Numbered from the stretch's first letter, positions 1 to 8,841 are shown. The stretch: DNA of 64,000 nt from Craterilacuibacter sinensis (GCF_009831765.1 NZ_WSSB01000011.1:1-64000), one strand, 5' to 3'. Numbers and translations are program-made. Notes: generated by a model from the sequence alone, not told the origin.

Positions 1-365
1 GACATGGCCGCTTCGATGATTTCGTTACCGATGGTGAGCAGGGTGTCGCGTGGCGGCATGCAGGTCATCATCGAGCCGGTGCGGAAGTCCGGGGTGATCA
101 CCGGCTGGTTCCACTGCAGCGGGCTTGGACGGTCGACTTTGACGCCGCGCTCTTCCAGTACCTTGGCCAGGTTGTCGAGCTGGATATTGGCTTTTGCAAC
201 GGTTTCCAGTGGACGTGGGCCCCACATGCCGCGCATCGGACTGTCGATTGGTACCTTTTCGGAGGTTGCTGGTTCTTCCGGCGGTACGCAGCTGTGGTCG
301 GCGCGGCCGACAATCACGTGCTTGAGCGGGTCGAAGTCGTTCCAGGAGTTAACAATCTTGGTCAT
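1..365 (-). CDS. Glycine amidinotransferase family protein, N-terminal part (cut by window edge)
   Basis: Reading leftward from an ATG at 365, the frame stays open to the window edge (121 codons). The protein begins MTKIVNSWNDFDPLKHVIVG and continues with RADHSCVPP and SPMRGMWGPRPLE, typical of the N-terminus of L-arginine:glycine amidinotransferases (AGAT, and the related cyanotoxin amidinotransferases). The family moves the amidino group of arginine to glycine or another amine through a catalytic Cys in the C-terminal half, which lies outside the window. A GAGGG ribosome site lies about 8 nt upstream of the start. The gene is divergent from the dehydrogenase at 579, with about 210 bp between them. 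Family assignment is fairly secure; the exact acceptor amine cannot be told from this fragment. Confidence 0.85.
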   Translation of the reverse strand, partial: MTKIVNSWNDFDPLKHVIVGRADHSCVPPEEPATSEKVPIDSPMRGMWGPRPLETVAKANIQLDNLAKVLEERGVKVDRPSPLQWNQPVITPDFRTGSMMTCMPPRDTLLTIGNEIIEAAM

Positions 366-578
366 GGTTGATGCCCTCGTTTAGTAAAACCGGTGTGATT
401 TGCTTGGACGTATTTTTACGCGCTAAGCCTTACGCGGGCATTCCAAAAACTGTTCATTCGCTATCAAAAAACTGGCGTTCCACCTGGGGGCAAACCGGGT
501 GTTTTTTCTGATATAGGCTTGCAAGCCTTGCCGGTAAACGCTTAACTTCTATGTCATTGCTTGTATCAGGGGTTGGGC
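366..578. promoter_or_regulatory. Divergent promoter region, amidinotransferase / dehydrogenase
   Basis: This 213-bp gap is more AT-rich than its flanks and must hold the promoters of both divergent genes. I can see A/T-rich patches around 455-475 and 500-520 but no convincing -35/-10 pair and no recognisable operator. Confidence 0.4.
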
Positions 579-1577
579 ATGCGTTTATGTGTGATTGCCG
601 GGGACGGTATCGGGCGTGAAGTGACCGAGGTGGCGGTCGAAGTGCTGACGGCGCTGCTGCCGGGCTTGCAGATCATGGAGCACGAAGCAGGGTGGGACAC
701 ATTTTGTCGTACTGGCACCGCCCTGCCCGAGGCGACGCTTGCCAGTGCCCGTGCATGCAAGGCGGTGCTGTTTGGTGCGGTGAGTTCGCCTGCGCGCAAA
801 GTGGAAGGCTACCGTTCTCCGATTGTGGCCTTGCGCCGTGCGCTGGATTGTTATGCCAATTTGCGTCCGACCCGCTCCTTGCCGCTGGCCGCCGGCCGGC
901 CGGATCTGGACTTGCTGATTGTGCGCGAGAACACCGAAGACCTGTATATCGGCGAAGAACAGAGTGACGGCGAGACGGCCACCGCCATCAAGCGCATTAC
1001 GCGCCATGCCTCGATGCAGGTGGCCAAGGTGGCATTTGAACTGGCGGCAAGGCGGGCGCGCCAGCGCCTGTGCATTATCCACAAGGCCAATATCCTGCCG
1101 CTGACCGATGGCCTGTTTCGCGATGCGGCGCGTGCGGCAGGCGCAAACTATCCACAGGTGGCGGTTGACGAGTTGCTGGTGGATACGGCCGCACTGCGTC
1201 TGGTGCAGGCGCCACAAGCATTCGATGTGCTGCTGGCGCCTAATCTGTATGGCGACATTCTGTCTGATCTGGCTGCAGGCCTGAATGGCGGGCTGGGGCT
1301 GGCGCCTTCGCTGAGCGTGGGGCAGGGCGTGGCGATTGCCGAACCGGTGCACGGCTCGGCCCCCGATATTGCCGGGCAAGGTATCGCCAATCCGGTCGCA
1401 GCCTTGCTTAGTGCTGCCATGCTGTTGCGTCACCACTGGCAACTGCCGGTTAAGGCCGATGCGCTGGAGTCGGCTATCCGGCAGCTATTGTCTGCCGGTA
1501 TCGCGACCGCCGATCTTGGCGGCACGGCCTCTACGCGCGCCTTTGGCCGGGCAGTTCTTGCGCAGCTGGCGCGTTAA
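579..1577 (+). CDS. Isocitrate/isopropylmalate-type dehydrogenase
   Basis: A 332-residue member of the beta-decarboxylating dehydrogenase family (isocitrate, isopropylmalate, homoisocitrate and tartrate dehydrogenases), which oxidise and decarboxylate 2-hydroxyacids with NAD(P) and a divalent metal. Visible motifs are the N-terminal GDGIGREV, the substrate loop RENTEDLYIGEE, the catalytic-Lys segment HKANILPLTDGLF, the metal-binding NLYGDILSDLAAGL and the cofactor segment EPVHGSAPDIAGQGIANP. RENTEDLY favours isocitrate or homoisocitrate over isopropylmalate, but the substrate is not certain. The ATG at 579 is chosen because AGGGG lies at 568-572 with a 6-nt spacer; the longer reading would begin with TTG at 561. 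The gene stands alone, next to a convergent small gene. Confidence 0.88.
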   Translation: MRLCVIAGDGIGREVTEVAVEVLTALLPGLQIMEHEAGWDTFCRTGTALPEATLASARACKAVLFGAVSSPARKVEGYRSPIVALRRALDCYANLRPTRSLPLAAGRPDLDLLIVRENTEDLYIGEEQSDGETATAIKRITRHASMQVAKVAFELAARRARQRLCIIHKANILPLTDGLFRDAARAAGANYPQVAVDELLVDTAALRLVQAPQAFDVLLAPNLYGDILSDLAAGLNGGLGLAPSLSVGQGVAIAEPVHGSAPDIAGQGIANPVAALLSAAMLLRHHWQLPVKADALESAIRQLLSAGIATADLGGTASTRAFGRAVLAQLAR

Positions 1578-1593
1578 GCGGCCAGTCTTGTGC

Positions 1594-1851
1594 CTATTCC
1601 GGCGCCGATGATTCGGCAGCCTGCATGATCTGCTCGATCAGTTTGCTGCGGGCGGCGATATGGTGATCGAAGCGCCAGTCCTGCAGTAGCTGGATGGCGG
1701 TGTCGAAGTACTTCATGTCGATATCGTACAGGGTGCGGATATCGAAGGCGGTGCCGGTTTCCAGTGCGGCGGCCAGCGCAATCAGCACTGCCAGCTGTTC
1801 CGGATCCTTATTGTCTTCCACCAGTTTCCTGATCTGTTTGGCTGCATTCAT
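1594..1851 (-). CDS. Small conserved-looking protein of unknown function
   Basis: An 85-residue soluble, mostly helical protein beginning MNAAKQIRKLVEDNKDPEQL. I do not recognise the family. It has no signal peptide, membrane segment or metal motif. The composition (many Ala, Leu, Asp, Lys) suits a small helical bundle. The start at 1851 is preferred over an in-frame ATG at 1878 because GGGAGAG lies 9 nt before it. It converges with the dehydrogenase gene and ends 16 bp from it. It is probably a real gene because codon use matches its neighbours and the ribosome site is good. Confidence 0.55.
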   Translation of the reverse strand: MNAAKQIRKLVEDNKDPEQLAVLIALAAALETGTAFDIRTLYDIDMKYFDTAIQLLQDWRFDHHIAARSKLIEQIMQAAESSAPE

Positions 1852-1949
1852 CTTGCCAGTCTCTCCCGGGTTGGCCATCCTGCCTTGGCCATGATAGGAC
1901 GCTGCAGCGCTGCGGCAAGTCCAGGCCGGCTATTGCTGAGCCCTGAATG

Positions 1950-1982
1950 CTTAAGCTTGCGTTAATCTATTTAGGGTAAACT
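1950..1982 (+). promoter_or_regulatory. PmrA-type box and -10 before eptA
   Basis: CTTAAG-CTTGC-GTTAAT (1950-1966) matches the PmrA direct-repeat box (YTTAAK-N5-YTTAAK) in 11 of 12 informative positions. After exactly 10 nt comes TAAACT (1977-1982), a plausible -10. The ATG of eptA follows at 2011. The same layout recurs at 4371 and 10995. PmrA control of eptA is established in enteric bacteria; here it is inferred from the match and from the PmrA/QseB-like regulator at 5359. Confidence 0.72.
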
Positions 1983-2010
1983 GCCGCAACAATATTTCTG
2001 CCTATCAAAT

Positions 2011-3648
2011 ATGCGACTGCCTGCCCTGCGTCCCCAGCGCCCAGAAATTGTGGCTTTGGTGCTCTCCTTACTGTTTGTCGTCCTGTTTAACCTTCCTTTG
2101 TGGCAGCGTGTTCTGGGCATTGTCTCTCCGGTGACCGGCCATAGCGTGTGGATGCTGGGACTGACCTTTGTCCTGCTGGCGGCCTTCTTTAATCTGGCAT
2201 TGCTGTTGTTTGCCTGGCCGTGGATCTTCAAGCCGGTGGCGACCGTGCTGCTGCTGACCAGTGCGGCGGCGACCTATTTCATGCAGCAGTATGGCGTGCT
2301 GATCGACATGAATATGGTGCAGAACGTATTCCAGACCGATCCGGCCGAAGTGCGCGACCTGATTACCGGGCGCATGCTGGCGAGCATTCTGTTGCTGGGT
2401 GTATTGCCTGCGCTATGGCTGTGGAAAACGCCCATTCATTACCGCCCGGCTTGGCGTGAGCTGTTGGTACGCATCGTCGCCTTTTTTGTGGCTTCGATGA
2501 TGCTGGCCGGTGTGGCGCTGGCCGGCTATCAGGAGTTTGCCTCGCTGTTCCGCAACCACCGCGACCTGCGTTATCTGCTGACCCCGAACAACTATATCCA
2601 GGCCACCAGTTCCTATTTGCGCCAGCATACGGCGACGCCCGATGTGATCCAGCCGTTTGCGACCGATGCACGCAAAATGTCGTTTGCCACCTTGCCGCAC
2701 AAGAAGCGGGTGCTGGTACTGGTGGTGGGAGAGACGGCGCGTGCCGATCGTTTCGCACTGAATGGCTATGCACGTAATACCAATCCCGAGCTGTCTAAAA
2801 TACCCGGCCTGATCAACTTCAGCGATGTCAGCTCCTGCGGTACTGAAACGGCGGTGTCGCTGCCGTGCATGCTGTCTGGCATGACGCGTGCCGACTACGA
2901 TGCCAAAGTCGCCAAGAAGCGGGAAAACCTGCTCGATATCGTGCAGCGCAGCGGCTATGGCGTGTTGTGGCGCAATAACAATTCCGGCTGCAAGGGCACA
3001 TGCCTGCGCATGCCGATCGAGGATATGGCGCATCTGGAAACGCCGGGGCTGTGTAACAAGGAAGAGTGCGGCGACGAGATCCTGTTGCAGGGTTTGCCGG
3101 AAAAACTGGCGGCAGCCAAGGGCGATATGCTGATCGTGCTGCATCAGAAAGGCAGCCATGGTCCGGCCTATTACAAGCGTTACCCCAAAGAGTTCGAGGT
3201 GTTCAAGCCGGTATGCCGCACCAGCGAGTTGCAGAAGTGCTCGGAACAGGAAATAGGCAATGCCTTCGATAACACCATTCTTTATACCGACCACTTTCTG
3301 GCGCGCACCATCGCGCTCTTGCAGCAGCAAAAAGATGTAGACAGCGCCATGGTGTATCTGTCGGATCATGGAGAGTCGCTGGGCGAGAACAATCTCTACC
3401 TGCACGGCACGCCTTACTTTATGGCGCCGGAAGCGCAGTACAAGGTGCCGATGCTGATGTGGTTCTCCGATGGCTACCAGAAGCGCAATGCCGTGAATAC
3501 CCAGTGCCTGTCCGCCAAAAAGACCGGCTCTTACAGCCACGACAATCTGTTCCATTCGGTGCTGGGCCTGCTGGACATCTCGACGACCGAGTACCGCAAG
3601 CCGCTGGATGTATTCGCCGACTGCCGCCAACCCCGTCCCAAGGACTGA
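2011..3648 (+). CDS. eptA: Lipid A phosphoethanolamine transferase, EptA/MCR family
   Basis: This 545-residue inner-membrane enzyme has about five N-terminal membrane helices (roughly residues 12-180) and a periplasmic sulfatase-fold domain. It transfers phosphoethanolamine from phosphatidylethanolamine to lipid A, which lowers surface charge and gives polymyxin resistance. Key features are VVGETARADRFALNGY, with the zinc-binding Glu, and SSCGTETAVSLPC, with the catalytic Thr at residue 280 (the same number as in Neisseria EptA). Others are the YLSDHGESLGE metal site near residue 450 and several paired cysteines in the periplasmic domain. It is followed after 3 bp by a PAP2 phosphatase gene, so the two are co-transcribed. 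A PmrA-type box lies upstream. The family is certain; lipid A as the acceptor is inferred. Confidence 0.93.
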   Translation: MRLPALRPQRPEIVALVLSLLFVVLFNLPLWQRVLGIVSPVTGHSVWMLGLTFVLLAAFFNLALLLFAWPWIFKPVATVLLLTSAAATYFMQQYGVLIDMNMVQNVFQTDPAEVRDLITGRMLASILLLGVLPALWLWKTPIHYRPAWRELLVRIVAFFVASMMLAGVALAGYQEFASLFRNHRDLRYLLTPNNYIQATSSYLRQHTATPDVIQPFATDARKMSFATLPHKKRVLVLVVGETARADRFALNGYARNTNPELSKIPGLINFSDVSSCGTETAVSLPCMLSGMTRADYDAKVAKKRENLLDIVQRSGYGVLWRNNNSGCKGTCLRMPIEDMAHLETPGLCNKEECGDEILLQGLPEKLAAAKGDMLIVLHQKGSHGPAYYKRYPKEFEVFKPVCRTSELQKCSEQEIGNAFDNTILYTDHFLARTIALLQQQKDVDSAMVYLSDHGESLGENNLYLHGTPYFMAPEAQYKVPMLMWFSDGYQKRNAVNTQCLSAKKTGSYSHDNLFHSVLGLLDISTTEYRKPLDVFADCRQPRPKD

Positions 3649-3651
3649 TCA

Positions 3652-4386
3652 ATGAGCGCCGAAATTTTACCGATGCCGGTAGCTGTTGCTGCTGGCGACA
3701 AGCGGGCGTTTTACCAGATGCAGGGCATGGTGCTGGCCAGCCTCGCGCTACTATTTTGGGTGCTCAACCGCTTTACCGGTCTGGATTTGTGGCTGGCTGG
3801 TCTGGCTTATGATCCGGCATCTGGCGGTTTTGCGCTGAAAAACAGCGTGTGGCTGGACTGGATCAATCACCGCCTGGCCAAGTATGCGGTGATTGCCATT
3901 GCGCTGTGCTGGCTGGTCCAGGGGGTGCGGCGGCGCGACGGACACATGCTGACGACGGGCATGGCGATGGCGCTGGCGACGCTGGCGGTGTCGCTGCTGA
4001 AAGCGGCCAGCCCGCATTCCTGCCCGTGGAGTCTGACCCAGTTTGGCGGTTCGGCCGAGCTGTTTACCATTTTTGGCGAGATCTCGGCTCACCCCGGCCC
4101 GGGGCGCTGCTTTCCCGGCGGACATGCGTCCGGCGGTTTCGCTTTAATGGCTGGTTATCTTTTTTATCGCGAGAGCAACCGGGTGCGGGCGCGCAGCTGG
4201 CTGGCGGCAGGGCTATTGGCCGGTGCCCTGATGGGCGCCGGGCAGATGGTGCGTGGCGCCCATTTTCTTAGCCACAACCTGTGGAGCGGCTGGGTGGTAT
4301 GGCTGGTGTGCGTGGTGGTGTTTGCGCTGTATGACGGCCTGCGTGCACATCGCCAAAAAAAATCATTTGGCTTAAGTTTGGGTTAA
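3652..4386 (+). CDS. PAP2-family membrane phosphatase
   Basis: A 244-residue integral membrane protein of the type 2 phosphatidic acid phosphatase family. The three signature blocks are KAASPHSCPWSL (about residue 115), FPGGHASGGF (about 154) and RGAHFLSHNLWSGW (about 203), giving the two catalytic histidines. Around them are about six hydrophobic helices. It starts 3 bp after eptA. Its partner suggests a role in lipid A or undecaprenyl-phosphate dephosphorylation, coupled to phosphoethanolamine addition (as with LpxE or LpxT). Which lipid it acts on cannot be decided from sequence. Its last codons overlap the PmrA-type box that serves the next operon. Confidence 0.85.
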   Translation: MSAEILPMPVAVAAGDKRAFYQMQGMVLASLALLFWVLNRFTGLDLWLAGLAYDPASGGFALKNSVWLDWINHRLAKYAVIAIALCWLVQGVRRRDGHMLTTGMAMALATLAVSLLKAASPHSCPWSLTQFGGSAELFTIFGEISAHPGPGRCFPGGHASGGFALMAGYLFYRESNRVRARSWLAAGLLAGALMGAGQMVRGAHFLSHNLWSGWVVWLVCVVVFALYDGLRAHRQKKSFGLSLG

Positions 4387-4403
4387 GGCTGGGGGTGTGT
4401 AAT
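4371..4403 (+). promoter_or_regulatory. PmrA-type box and -10 before the PepSY gene
   Basis: CTTAAG-TTTGG-GTTAAG (4371-4387) is followed after 10 nt by TGTAAT (4398-4403), a good -10 hexamer. The box overlaps the stop codon of the PAP2 gene. It probably drives the PepSY gene and, past a terminator, the cytochrome and two-component genes, which would be autoregulation. Layout and spacing are the same as before eptA. Confidence 0.75.
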
Positions 4404-4449
4404 GGCATCACGCCACTGGGACAGGTGGCTTCAACTTAGGATGAAGATC

Positions 4450-4719
4450 ATGAAAAAATTGCTGCTTGTTGCCATGATGGCCGGTTTTGCTTCGACTGCC
4501 GCTTTTGCCGCTGCCAAGTGCGAAGTCCATCCGAAAGACCAGTGGATCAAGGAAGCCGACTTCAAGAAGAAGCTCGAGGCTGATGGCTACACCATCAAGA
4601 AGTTCAAGGTTTCCGGTGACTGCTACGAGATGTACGGCAAGACCAAGGACGGCAAGAAGGCCGAAATCTATTTCGATACCGTTTCCGGCAAGGCCGTGAA
4701 GTCTGAAATCGGGAATTGA
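4450..4719 (+). CDS. Small periplasmic PepSY-type protein
   Basis: An 89-residue exported protein: signal peptide MKKLLLVAMMAGFASTAAFA, then a basic, Lys-rich domain with WIKEADFKKKLEADGY and GKKAEIYFDTVSGKAV. That is the pattern of a single PepSY domain (helix, then strands ending in D-x-x-x-G-x). Small PepSY proteins often sit beside cytochrome b561 and PmrAB/QseBC-type genes, as here. Their role is unsettled; binding a partner or modulating the sensor is proposed. The start at 4450 is chosen because AGGA at 4438-4441 is 8 nt upstream; ATG at 4441 would overlap that site. Confidence 0.8.
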   Translation: MKKLLLVAMMAGFASTAAFAAAKCEVHPKDQWIKEADFKKKLEADGYTIKKFKVSGDCYEMYGKTKDGKKAEIYFDTVSGKAVKSEIGN

Positions 4720-4742
4720 ACGGTGTCAGGGCTATGACCGGA

Positions 4743-4768
4743 GGGCGCGATGGCGCCCTTTTTCTTTT
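4743..4768 (+). terminator. Intrinsic terminator after the PepSY gene
   Basis: GGGCGC (4743-4748), loop GATG, GCGCCC (4753-4758), then TTTTTCTTTT. It is a canonical rho-independent terminator lying between the PepSY gene and the cytochrome b561 gene. It would make the small periplasmic protein more abundant than the downstream genes, which are reached by read-through or their own promoter. Confidence 0.85.
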
Positions 4769-4782
4769 GCCGGAGGTATGCA

Positions 4783-5331
4783 ATGAATGCAAACGATACG
4801 CTGACCCGGGTGCGGGTATGGGATCCGCTGGTGCGTCTGTTTCATTGGGCGCTGGTGCTATGCATCGCTTTGAATCTGTTTGTGCTGGAAGATGGAGACA
4901 CGCCGCATCGCTGGACAGGCTATATCGCCACCAGCCTGATCGCGTTACGCATCGTCTGGGGCTTTGTCGGTTCGCGCCATGCCCGCTTTTCCGACTTCTG
5001 GCCGACGCGCCAGCGTCTGCTGGCGCACTGGCAGCGCATGAAAACGGGCGAGCCCGACCCGCATCCGGGTCATAATCCGGCAGGCGCCCTGATGATGCTG
5101 GCGCTGATGGCGCTGGTACTGGGGCTGGGTATCAGCGGTTATATGATGGGAACTGATGCCTTCTGGGGCGAGGAATGGCTGGAAGATACCCATGGGTTCA
5201 TCGCCAACAGTCTGATGGCGCTGGCCGGCGTACATATCTTGGCCGCCTTGCTGATGAGCCATATCGAAGGGGTCAATCTGCCGCGGGCGATGGTGACCGG
5301 AGTCAAGGTGTATCAGCGCAGACAGCGGTAA
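4783..5331 (+). CDS. Cytochrome b561-family membrane protein
   Basis: A 182-residue di-haem cytochrome b561 / Ni-Fe hydrogenase b-type cytochrome. It starts RVWDPLVRLFHWALV, with the first haem-ligand His in helix 1. Four hydrophobic helices follow, with further ligand candidates in HRWTGYIA, DTHGFIAN and AGVHILAALLMSHIEG. Such proteins pass electrons between quinols and periplasmic acceptors. The ATG at 4783 follows GGAGG at 4772-4776; an earlier in-frame ATG at 4750 lies inside the terminator. It is the first gene after the terminator and precedes the response regulator by 27 bp. A link to lipid modification is unknown; it may give the sensor system a redox input. Confidence 0.85.
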   Translation: MNANDTLTRVRVWDPLVRLFHWALVLCIALNLFVLEDGDTPHRWTGYIATSLIALRIVWGFVGSRHARFSDFWPTRQRLLAHWQRMKTGEPDPHPGHNPAGALMMLALMALVLGLGISGYMMGTDAFWGEEWLEDTHGFIANSLMALAGVHILAALLMSHIEGVNLPRAMVTGVKVYQRRQR

Positions 5332-5358
5332 GCAGGGCTGGATAATCAAGGAGGCGGT

Positions 5359-6021
5359 ATGCGGGTGTTGCTGGTAGAAGATGACGGGATGATCGGTGAC
5401 GGGCTGAAAATCGGCCTGACAGCCTTGGGGTTTACCACCGACTGGTTTCGCGACGGGCGCGAAGCATTCGCGGCACTGTCGGCTGCGCCTTACGACGCCG
5501 TGGTGCTGGACCTGGGTCTGCCCGGCATGGACGGCATGGACATTCTGGCCGCGTGGCGCAAGGCCGGGCGGGCCGAGCCTGTGCTGGTGCTGACTGCGCG
5601 CGATGCGCTGCATGACCGGGTCGGCGGTCTGGATGCCGGTGCCGACGATTATCTGGCCAAGCCGTTTGCGCTGGCCGAGGTGGCCGCGCGCCTGCGCGCG
5701 CTGATCCGCCGTCATCACGGGCAAAGCTCGCCCACTTTCACCCATGCCGACATTACGCTGGACCCGGTGGCGCACAAGGTGGTGCAGGCCGGGCGCGAGA
5801 TCGAACTGACCGCGCGCGAATTCACCCTGCTGGAATTGTTGATGGCAAATGCAGGCCGTATCCTGCCCAAAGAACGCATAGAAGAAAAGCTGTATGGCTG
5901 GGACAAGGATGTAGAGAGCAATGCGCTGGAAGTGCATGTCCACCATCTGCGCAAAAAGCTGGGTAGTCAGGTGATACGTACCGTGCGCGGTGTCGGCTAT
6001 ACGTTGGGGGGCGAGGCGTGA
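5359..6021 (+). CDS. Response regulator, OmpR family (PmrA/QseB type)
   Basis: A 220-residue regulator with a receiver domain (acidic pocket VEDD, phospho-acceptor Asp51 in VVLDLGLPG, Lys in YLAKPF) and a C-terminal winged helix (ARLRALIRR linker, [46 protein letters not shown]). The recognition region is of the QseB/PmrA/TctD kind. GGAGG lies 5 nt before the ATG. It overlaps the sensor gene by GTGA. The PmrA-type boxes upstream of eptA, of the PepSY gene and of the hemolysin operon are its likely targets, by inference. Confidence 0.9.
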   Translation: MRVLLVEDDGMIGDGLKIGLTALGFTTDWFRDGREAFAALSAAPYDAVVLDLGLPGMDGMDILAAWRKAGRAEPVLVLTARDALHDRVGGLDAGADDYLAKPFALAEVAARLRALIRRHHGQSSPTFTHADITLDPVAHKVVQAGREIELTAREFTLLELLMANAGRILPKERIEEKLYGWDKDVESNALEVHVHHLRKKLGSQVIRTVRGVGYTLGGEA

Positions 6022-7370
6022 CCAAGAGTTTGCGTCTGCAGGTGATGCTGACGGTCGCGGCAGCCATCTTGCTGATCTGGGGCGGTAGTTCCGCCGTGGC
6101 ATGGATGCAGGTACGCCATGAAATCGACGAATTATTCGATACCCAGCAAATCCAGTTTGCCCGGCAACTGTTGGCGGCCGATCTGCATGACTTTGATGAG
6201 GACAGCGCCCGCCTGCCACGCGGCAAGGCGCTTTTGCCCAAGCAGTTGCCCAAAGGGCAGCGCGGCAATCTGGAGGATGATGCCCTGTCTTTTATCGTCT
6301 GGGACGATGAGGGGCGGGTGGTGTTTTCCGATGGCGAAGACCAGGGTTTTGCGCCGCCGTCCGGGCAGCATGGTTTTTACAATGTGTCGCTTGATGGCGA
6401 TAGCTGGCGTGTGCTCTATCTGCCTATGCCTGACGGGCACCGTGTCGCGGCAGTGGGGCAGCAGCTCTCTTTTCGCAACGAGGTCGCGCGCGAGATATTG
6501 ATGGTGCAACTGCTGCCGTGGTTGCTGGCTTTGCCCCTACTGTTGCTGGTGTTGTGGCTGACCCTGACCCGCCGTCTGGTGCCGTTTCGCCGGGTGGCCG
6601 AACAGCTGGATGCTCGCAGGCTGGACGATGCGACACCGGTTGTCGCCGATGTGCCGCGCGAGGCTGCACCGATGCTGGCGGCGCTGAACCAGCTGATCGG
6701 GCGCATGGCCGATACCCTGTCGCGGGAACGCCGCTTTACCGCGGATGCTGCACACGAGCTGAGAACGCCGCTGGCGGCATTGAAGATTCAGGCCGAGGTC
6801 GCGCAACTGGGTTTGCCAGCGGCAGAGCAGGCGCGGGCTCTCGCCCAGCTGGAAGTCGGTATCGACCGTGCCACGCGCCTGGTCAACCAGTTGCTGGCCC
6901 TGACCCGGCTCGACCCGATGGCCGGTCCGCAGAACGCGCAGCCGGTGGACTGGGCGCGGGTGTTGCGGCAAGTGGCCGGGGATGTGGCGGCCGAGGCGGC
7001 AGAGCAGGGCATCACCCTGAAACTGGAGGGCGATATGGCGAGTGCCTTGCCGCTTAAGGGAGACGAAACGCTGCTGGCGCTGATGCTGCGCAATCTGGCC
7101 GACAATGCCATCCGTTATTCGCATCCGGGTGGCGAGGTGGTGTTGCATGCCAGCGCTGACGCCATCGCCCTGCTGGACCGGGGCCCGGGCATAGACCCGG
7201 AACTGATGCCGCGCATACGCGAGCGTTTCTTCCGTCCACCGGGGCAGGCACAGACCGGCAGCGGCCTGGGCCTGTCTATTGTCGAGCGGGTTGCCGCTTT
7301 GCACGGCTTGCAACTGGAGCTGGAAAACCGCCCGGAGGGCGGTTTGCTGGCACGACTGCTTCGGGGCTAA
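6018..7370 (+). CDS. Sensor histidine kinase (PmrB/QseC type)
   Basis: A 450-residue inner-membrane kinase. A TM helix near residues 8-28 and another near 160-180 enclose a periplasmic region of about 130 residues that is rich in Asp/Glu (for example [15 protein letters not shown]), suited to sensing cations or peptides. HAMP and dimerisation segments follow, with the H box [13 protein letters not shown] (His246), the N box [12 protein letters not shown], and the G boxes [11 protein letters not shown] and [12 protein letters not shown]. Start is GTG at 6018, overlapping the regulator stop. Its end overlaps the convergent dehydrogenase gene by 4 bp. Signal specificity (Fe3+, polymyxin or others) cannot be assigned. 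Confidence 0.9.
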   Translation: MTKSLRLQVMLTVAAAILLIWGGSSAVAWMQVRHEIDELFDTQQIQFARQLLAADLHDFDEDSARLPRGKALLPKQLPKGQRGNLEDDALSFIVWDDEGRVVFSDGEDQGFAPPSGQHGFYNVSLDGDSWRVLYLPMPDGHRVAAVGQQLSFRNEVAREILMVQLLPWLLALPLLLLVLWLTLTRRLVPFRRVAEQLDARRLDDATPVVADVPREAAPMLAALNQLIGRMADTLSRERRFTADAAHELRTPLAALKIQAEVAQLGLPAAEQARALAQLEVGIDRATRLVNQLLALTRLDPMAGPQNAQPVDWARVLRQVAGDVAAEAAEQGITLKLEGDMASALPLKGDETLLALMLRNLADNAIRYSHPGGEVVLHASADAIALLDRGPGIDPELMPRIRERFFRPPGQAQTGSGLGLSIVERVAALHGLQLELENRPEGGLLARLLRG

Positions 7371-8164
7371 GGCTGGCGCTTCGCATGGCGGCGGATCAGC
7401 GCGATCTTGCCGCCTAATGCCTTGTCGACGATGGCCGGACATAGCAGGTTGAGGCGGGCAAACAACTTTTCCGGCCAGCCGATATAGCGTCGCCCGCTAC
7501 GGCCACTGGCCAGTGCCGCCATCACGGCGCTGGCGACCATTTCGGGGCTGTCGCTGGCATTGCCCATCTCGCGGTTGAGCGCATTGACGCTATCGCTATT
7601 TAGCGCGGTGCGGGTCGCGCGCGGTGCGATGTAATGTACGCGTAGCGGCTGACCCGTCATCTCGCGCCGCAGTGCTTCATTAAAACCGTACAGACCGAAC
7701 TTGGTCGCTGAATAGACGGTTTGCCCGGGAAAGCCCAGGCTGCCGAAGGTCGAGCCGATATTGACAATGTCGGCGTCGCCACTTTGTTGCAGCAAGGGTA
7801 ATAGCGCCTGCGTCACCAGCATGGGCGCGCTCAGATTGGTCGCCACCAGCTGCTCTATTTCTGCCTCCGTCATCTGCTCGAATAGCGCAAAATGCCCGCT
7901 GCCGGCAACATTTACCAGACCCGAAATGCCCGCGCTATCGCGGCAAGCATCCAGCAATGCTGCCCGGCCTGAAGCCTTGGTCAGATCGGCTGAAACCCAC
8001 AGCGCGTCGGTGCTGTCCGGCAAGGCGGCCGCCAGGGCAGCCAGACGCCCGGTATCGCGTCCGGTGAGTATCAGCTTGTGGCCGGCGGCGGCCAGCGCAT
8101 GGGCGATGGCGCCACCGATACCGCCGGATGCACCGGTGACGACAAAAGTACGGGCTTTTTTCAT
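7367..8164 (-). CDS. Short-chain dehydrogenase/reductase
   Basis: A 265-residue classical SDR. The NAD(P) site is VTGASGGIGGAIAHA (residues 9-23), with a basic TGRDTGR segment favouring NADP, then the NVAGSG motif and the catalytic VYSATKFG (Tyr-x-x-x-Lys, near 155-159) preceded by IGSTFGS. The long C-terminal tail after residue 225 is hydrophobic and basic (EKLFARLNLLCPAIVDKALG), as in membrane-associated SDRs acting on lipids. It is the last gene of a four-gene operon and overlaps the upstream gene by 4 bp. A reduction step on an acyl or keto intermediate is likely; the substrate is unknown. Confidence 0.85.
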   Translation of the reverse strand: MKKARTFVVTGASGGIGGAIAHALAAAGHKLILTGRDTGRLAALAAALPDSTDALWVSADLTKASGRAALLDACRDSAGISGLVNVAGSGHFALFEQMTEAEIEQLVATNLSAPMLVTQALLPLLQQSGDADIVNIGSTFGSLGFPGQTVYSATKFGLYGFNEALRREMTGQPLRVHYIAPRATRTALNSDSVNALNREMGNASDSPEMVASAVMAALASGRSGRRYIGWPEKLFARLNLLCPAIVDKALGGKIALIRRHAKRQP

Positions 8165-8841
8165 GCAAACTCCGGTAGCAGGGCGGTCGCTGCGGCGGCA
8201 TCGACCGAGCGCAAGGTGTCGCCAAACAGGCGGTAGAACATATTGGCACTGTGCAGGATGCAGGCCTGGTCTTGCGGATCGGTGATCCGGTTCATCAGTT
8301 TCTCGAAAAACACGATATGGTCCTGATCCAGTGCGCCATGCGAGCGCAGATAGCTGAAAGCCGAATCGGGCAGGCCGGTCGATAGCTGTATCGCGTCGGC
8401 CGCCTGACTGGCGATATTGACGCTAGTGCCTTCCAGCACCAGCACCATGCCGAAAAAGCCGACCGGGTTGACGCGGCTGACCATATCCCAGGCGTAGGCG
8501 ACCATCAGCTCGGTCTGGGCATTGGGCAGGCTGTGGCGGGCCTTTTCCTTGTCGTAGCCGCAGGCGGCGATATCGTTCAACACCCATTCCTGATGACCGG
8601 TTTCTTCTTCTATGTATTCGGCCACCGCCTCGCGCAGCCACTCCTTGCTGTCCGGCAGGCGCGCCCCTGCCTGCATCAGTAAGGGGACCGTATGCTTCAC
8701 ATGATGGTAGGCCTGGGTCAGATAGGCGGCGTAGCTTGCCGCATCCATGGTGCCGGCCATGGCCTGATGGATCAGTTCGCTGGCCAGCAGATAGTCGCGG
8801 CCGCTGCTCGTGGCAGCCAATAGTTTTGGATAGAAAGTCAT
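8161..8841 (-). CDS. Haem-oxygenase-fold putative iron enzyme (TenA/HDO-like)
   Basis: A 226-residue all-helical protein resembling the TenA / iron-containing redox enzyme superfamily, the haem-oxygenase-like diiron oxidases such as UndA and CADD. Likely metal ligands lie in EEETGH (Glu79/80, His83), Glu137 in VLEGTS and SHGALDQDH (His168, Asp172, His175). The thiaminase catalytic Cys arrangement is not apparent, which argues against TenA activity. Relatives do oxidative cleavage or desaturation of fatty acids or amino acids. The gene overlaps both neighbours by 4 bp, so the product likely acts on what the upstream ligase activates. Reaction unknown. Confidence 0.75.
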   Translation of the reverse strand: MTFYPKLLAATSSGRDYLLASELIHQAMAGTMDAASYAAYLTQAYHHVKHTVPLLMQAGARLPDSKEWLREAVAEYIEEETGHQEWVLNDIAACGYDKEKARHSLPNAQTELMVAYAWDMVSRVNPVGFFGMVLVLEGTSVNIASQAADAIQLSTGLPDSAFSYLRSHGALDQDHIVFFEKLMNRITDPQDQACILHSANMFYRLFGDTLRSVDAAAATALLPEFA

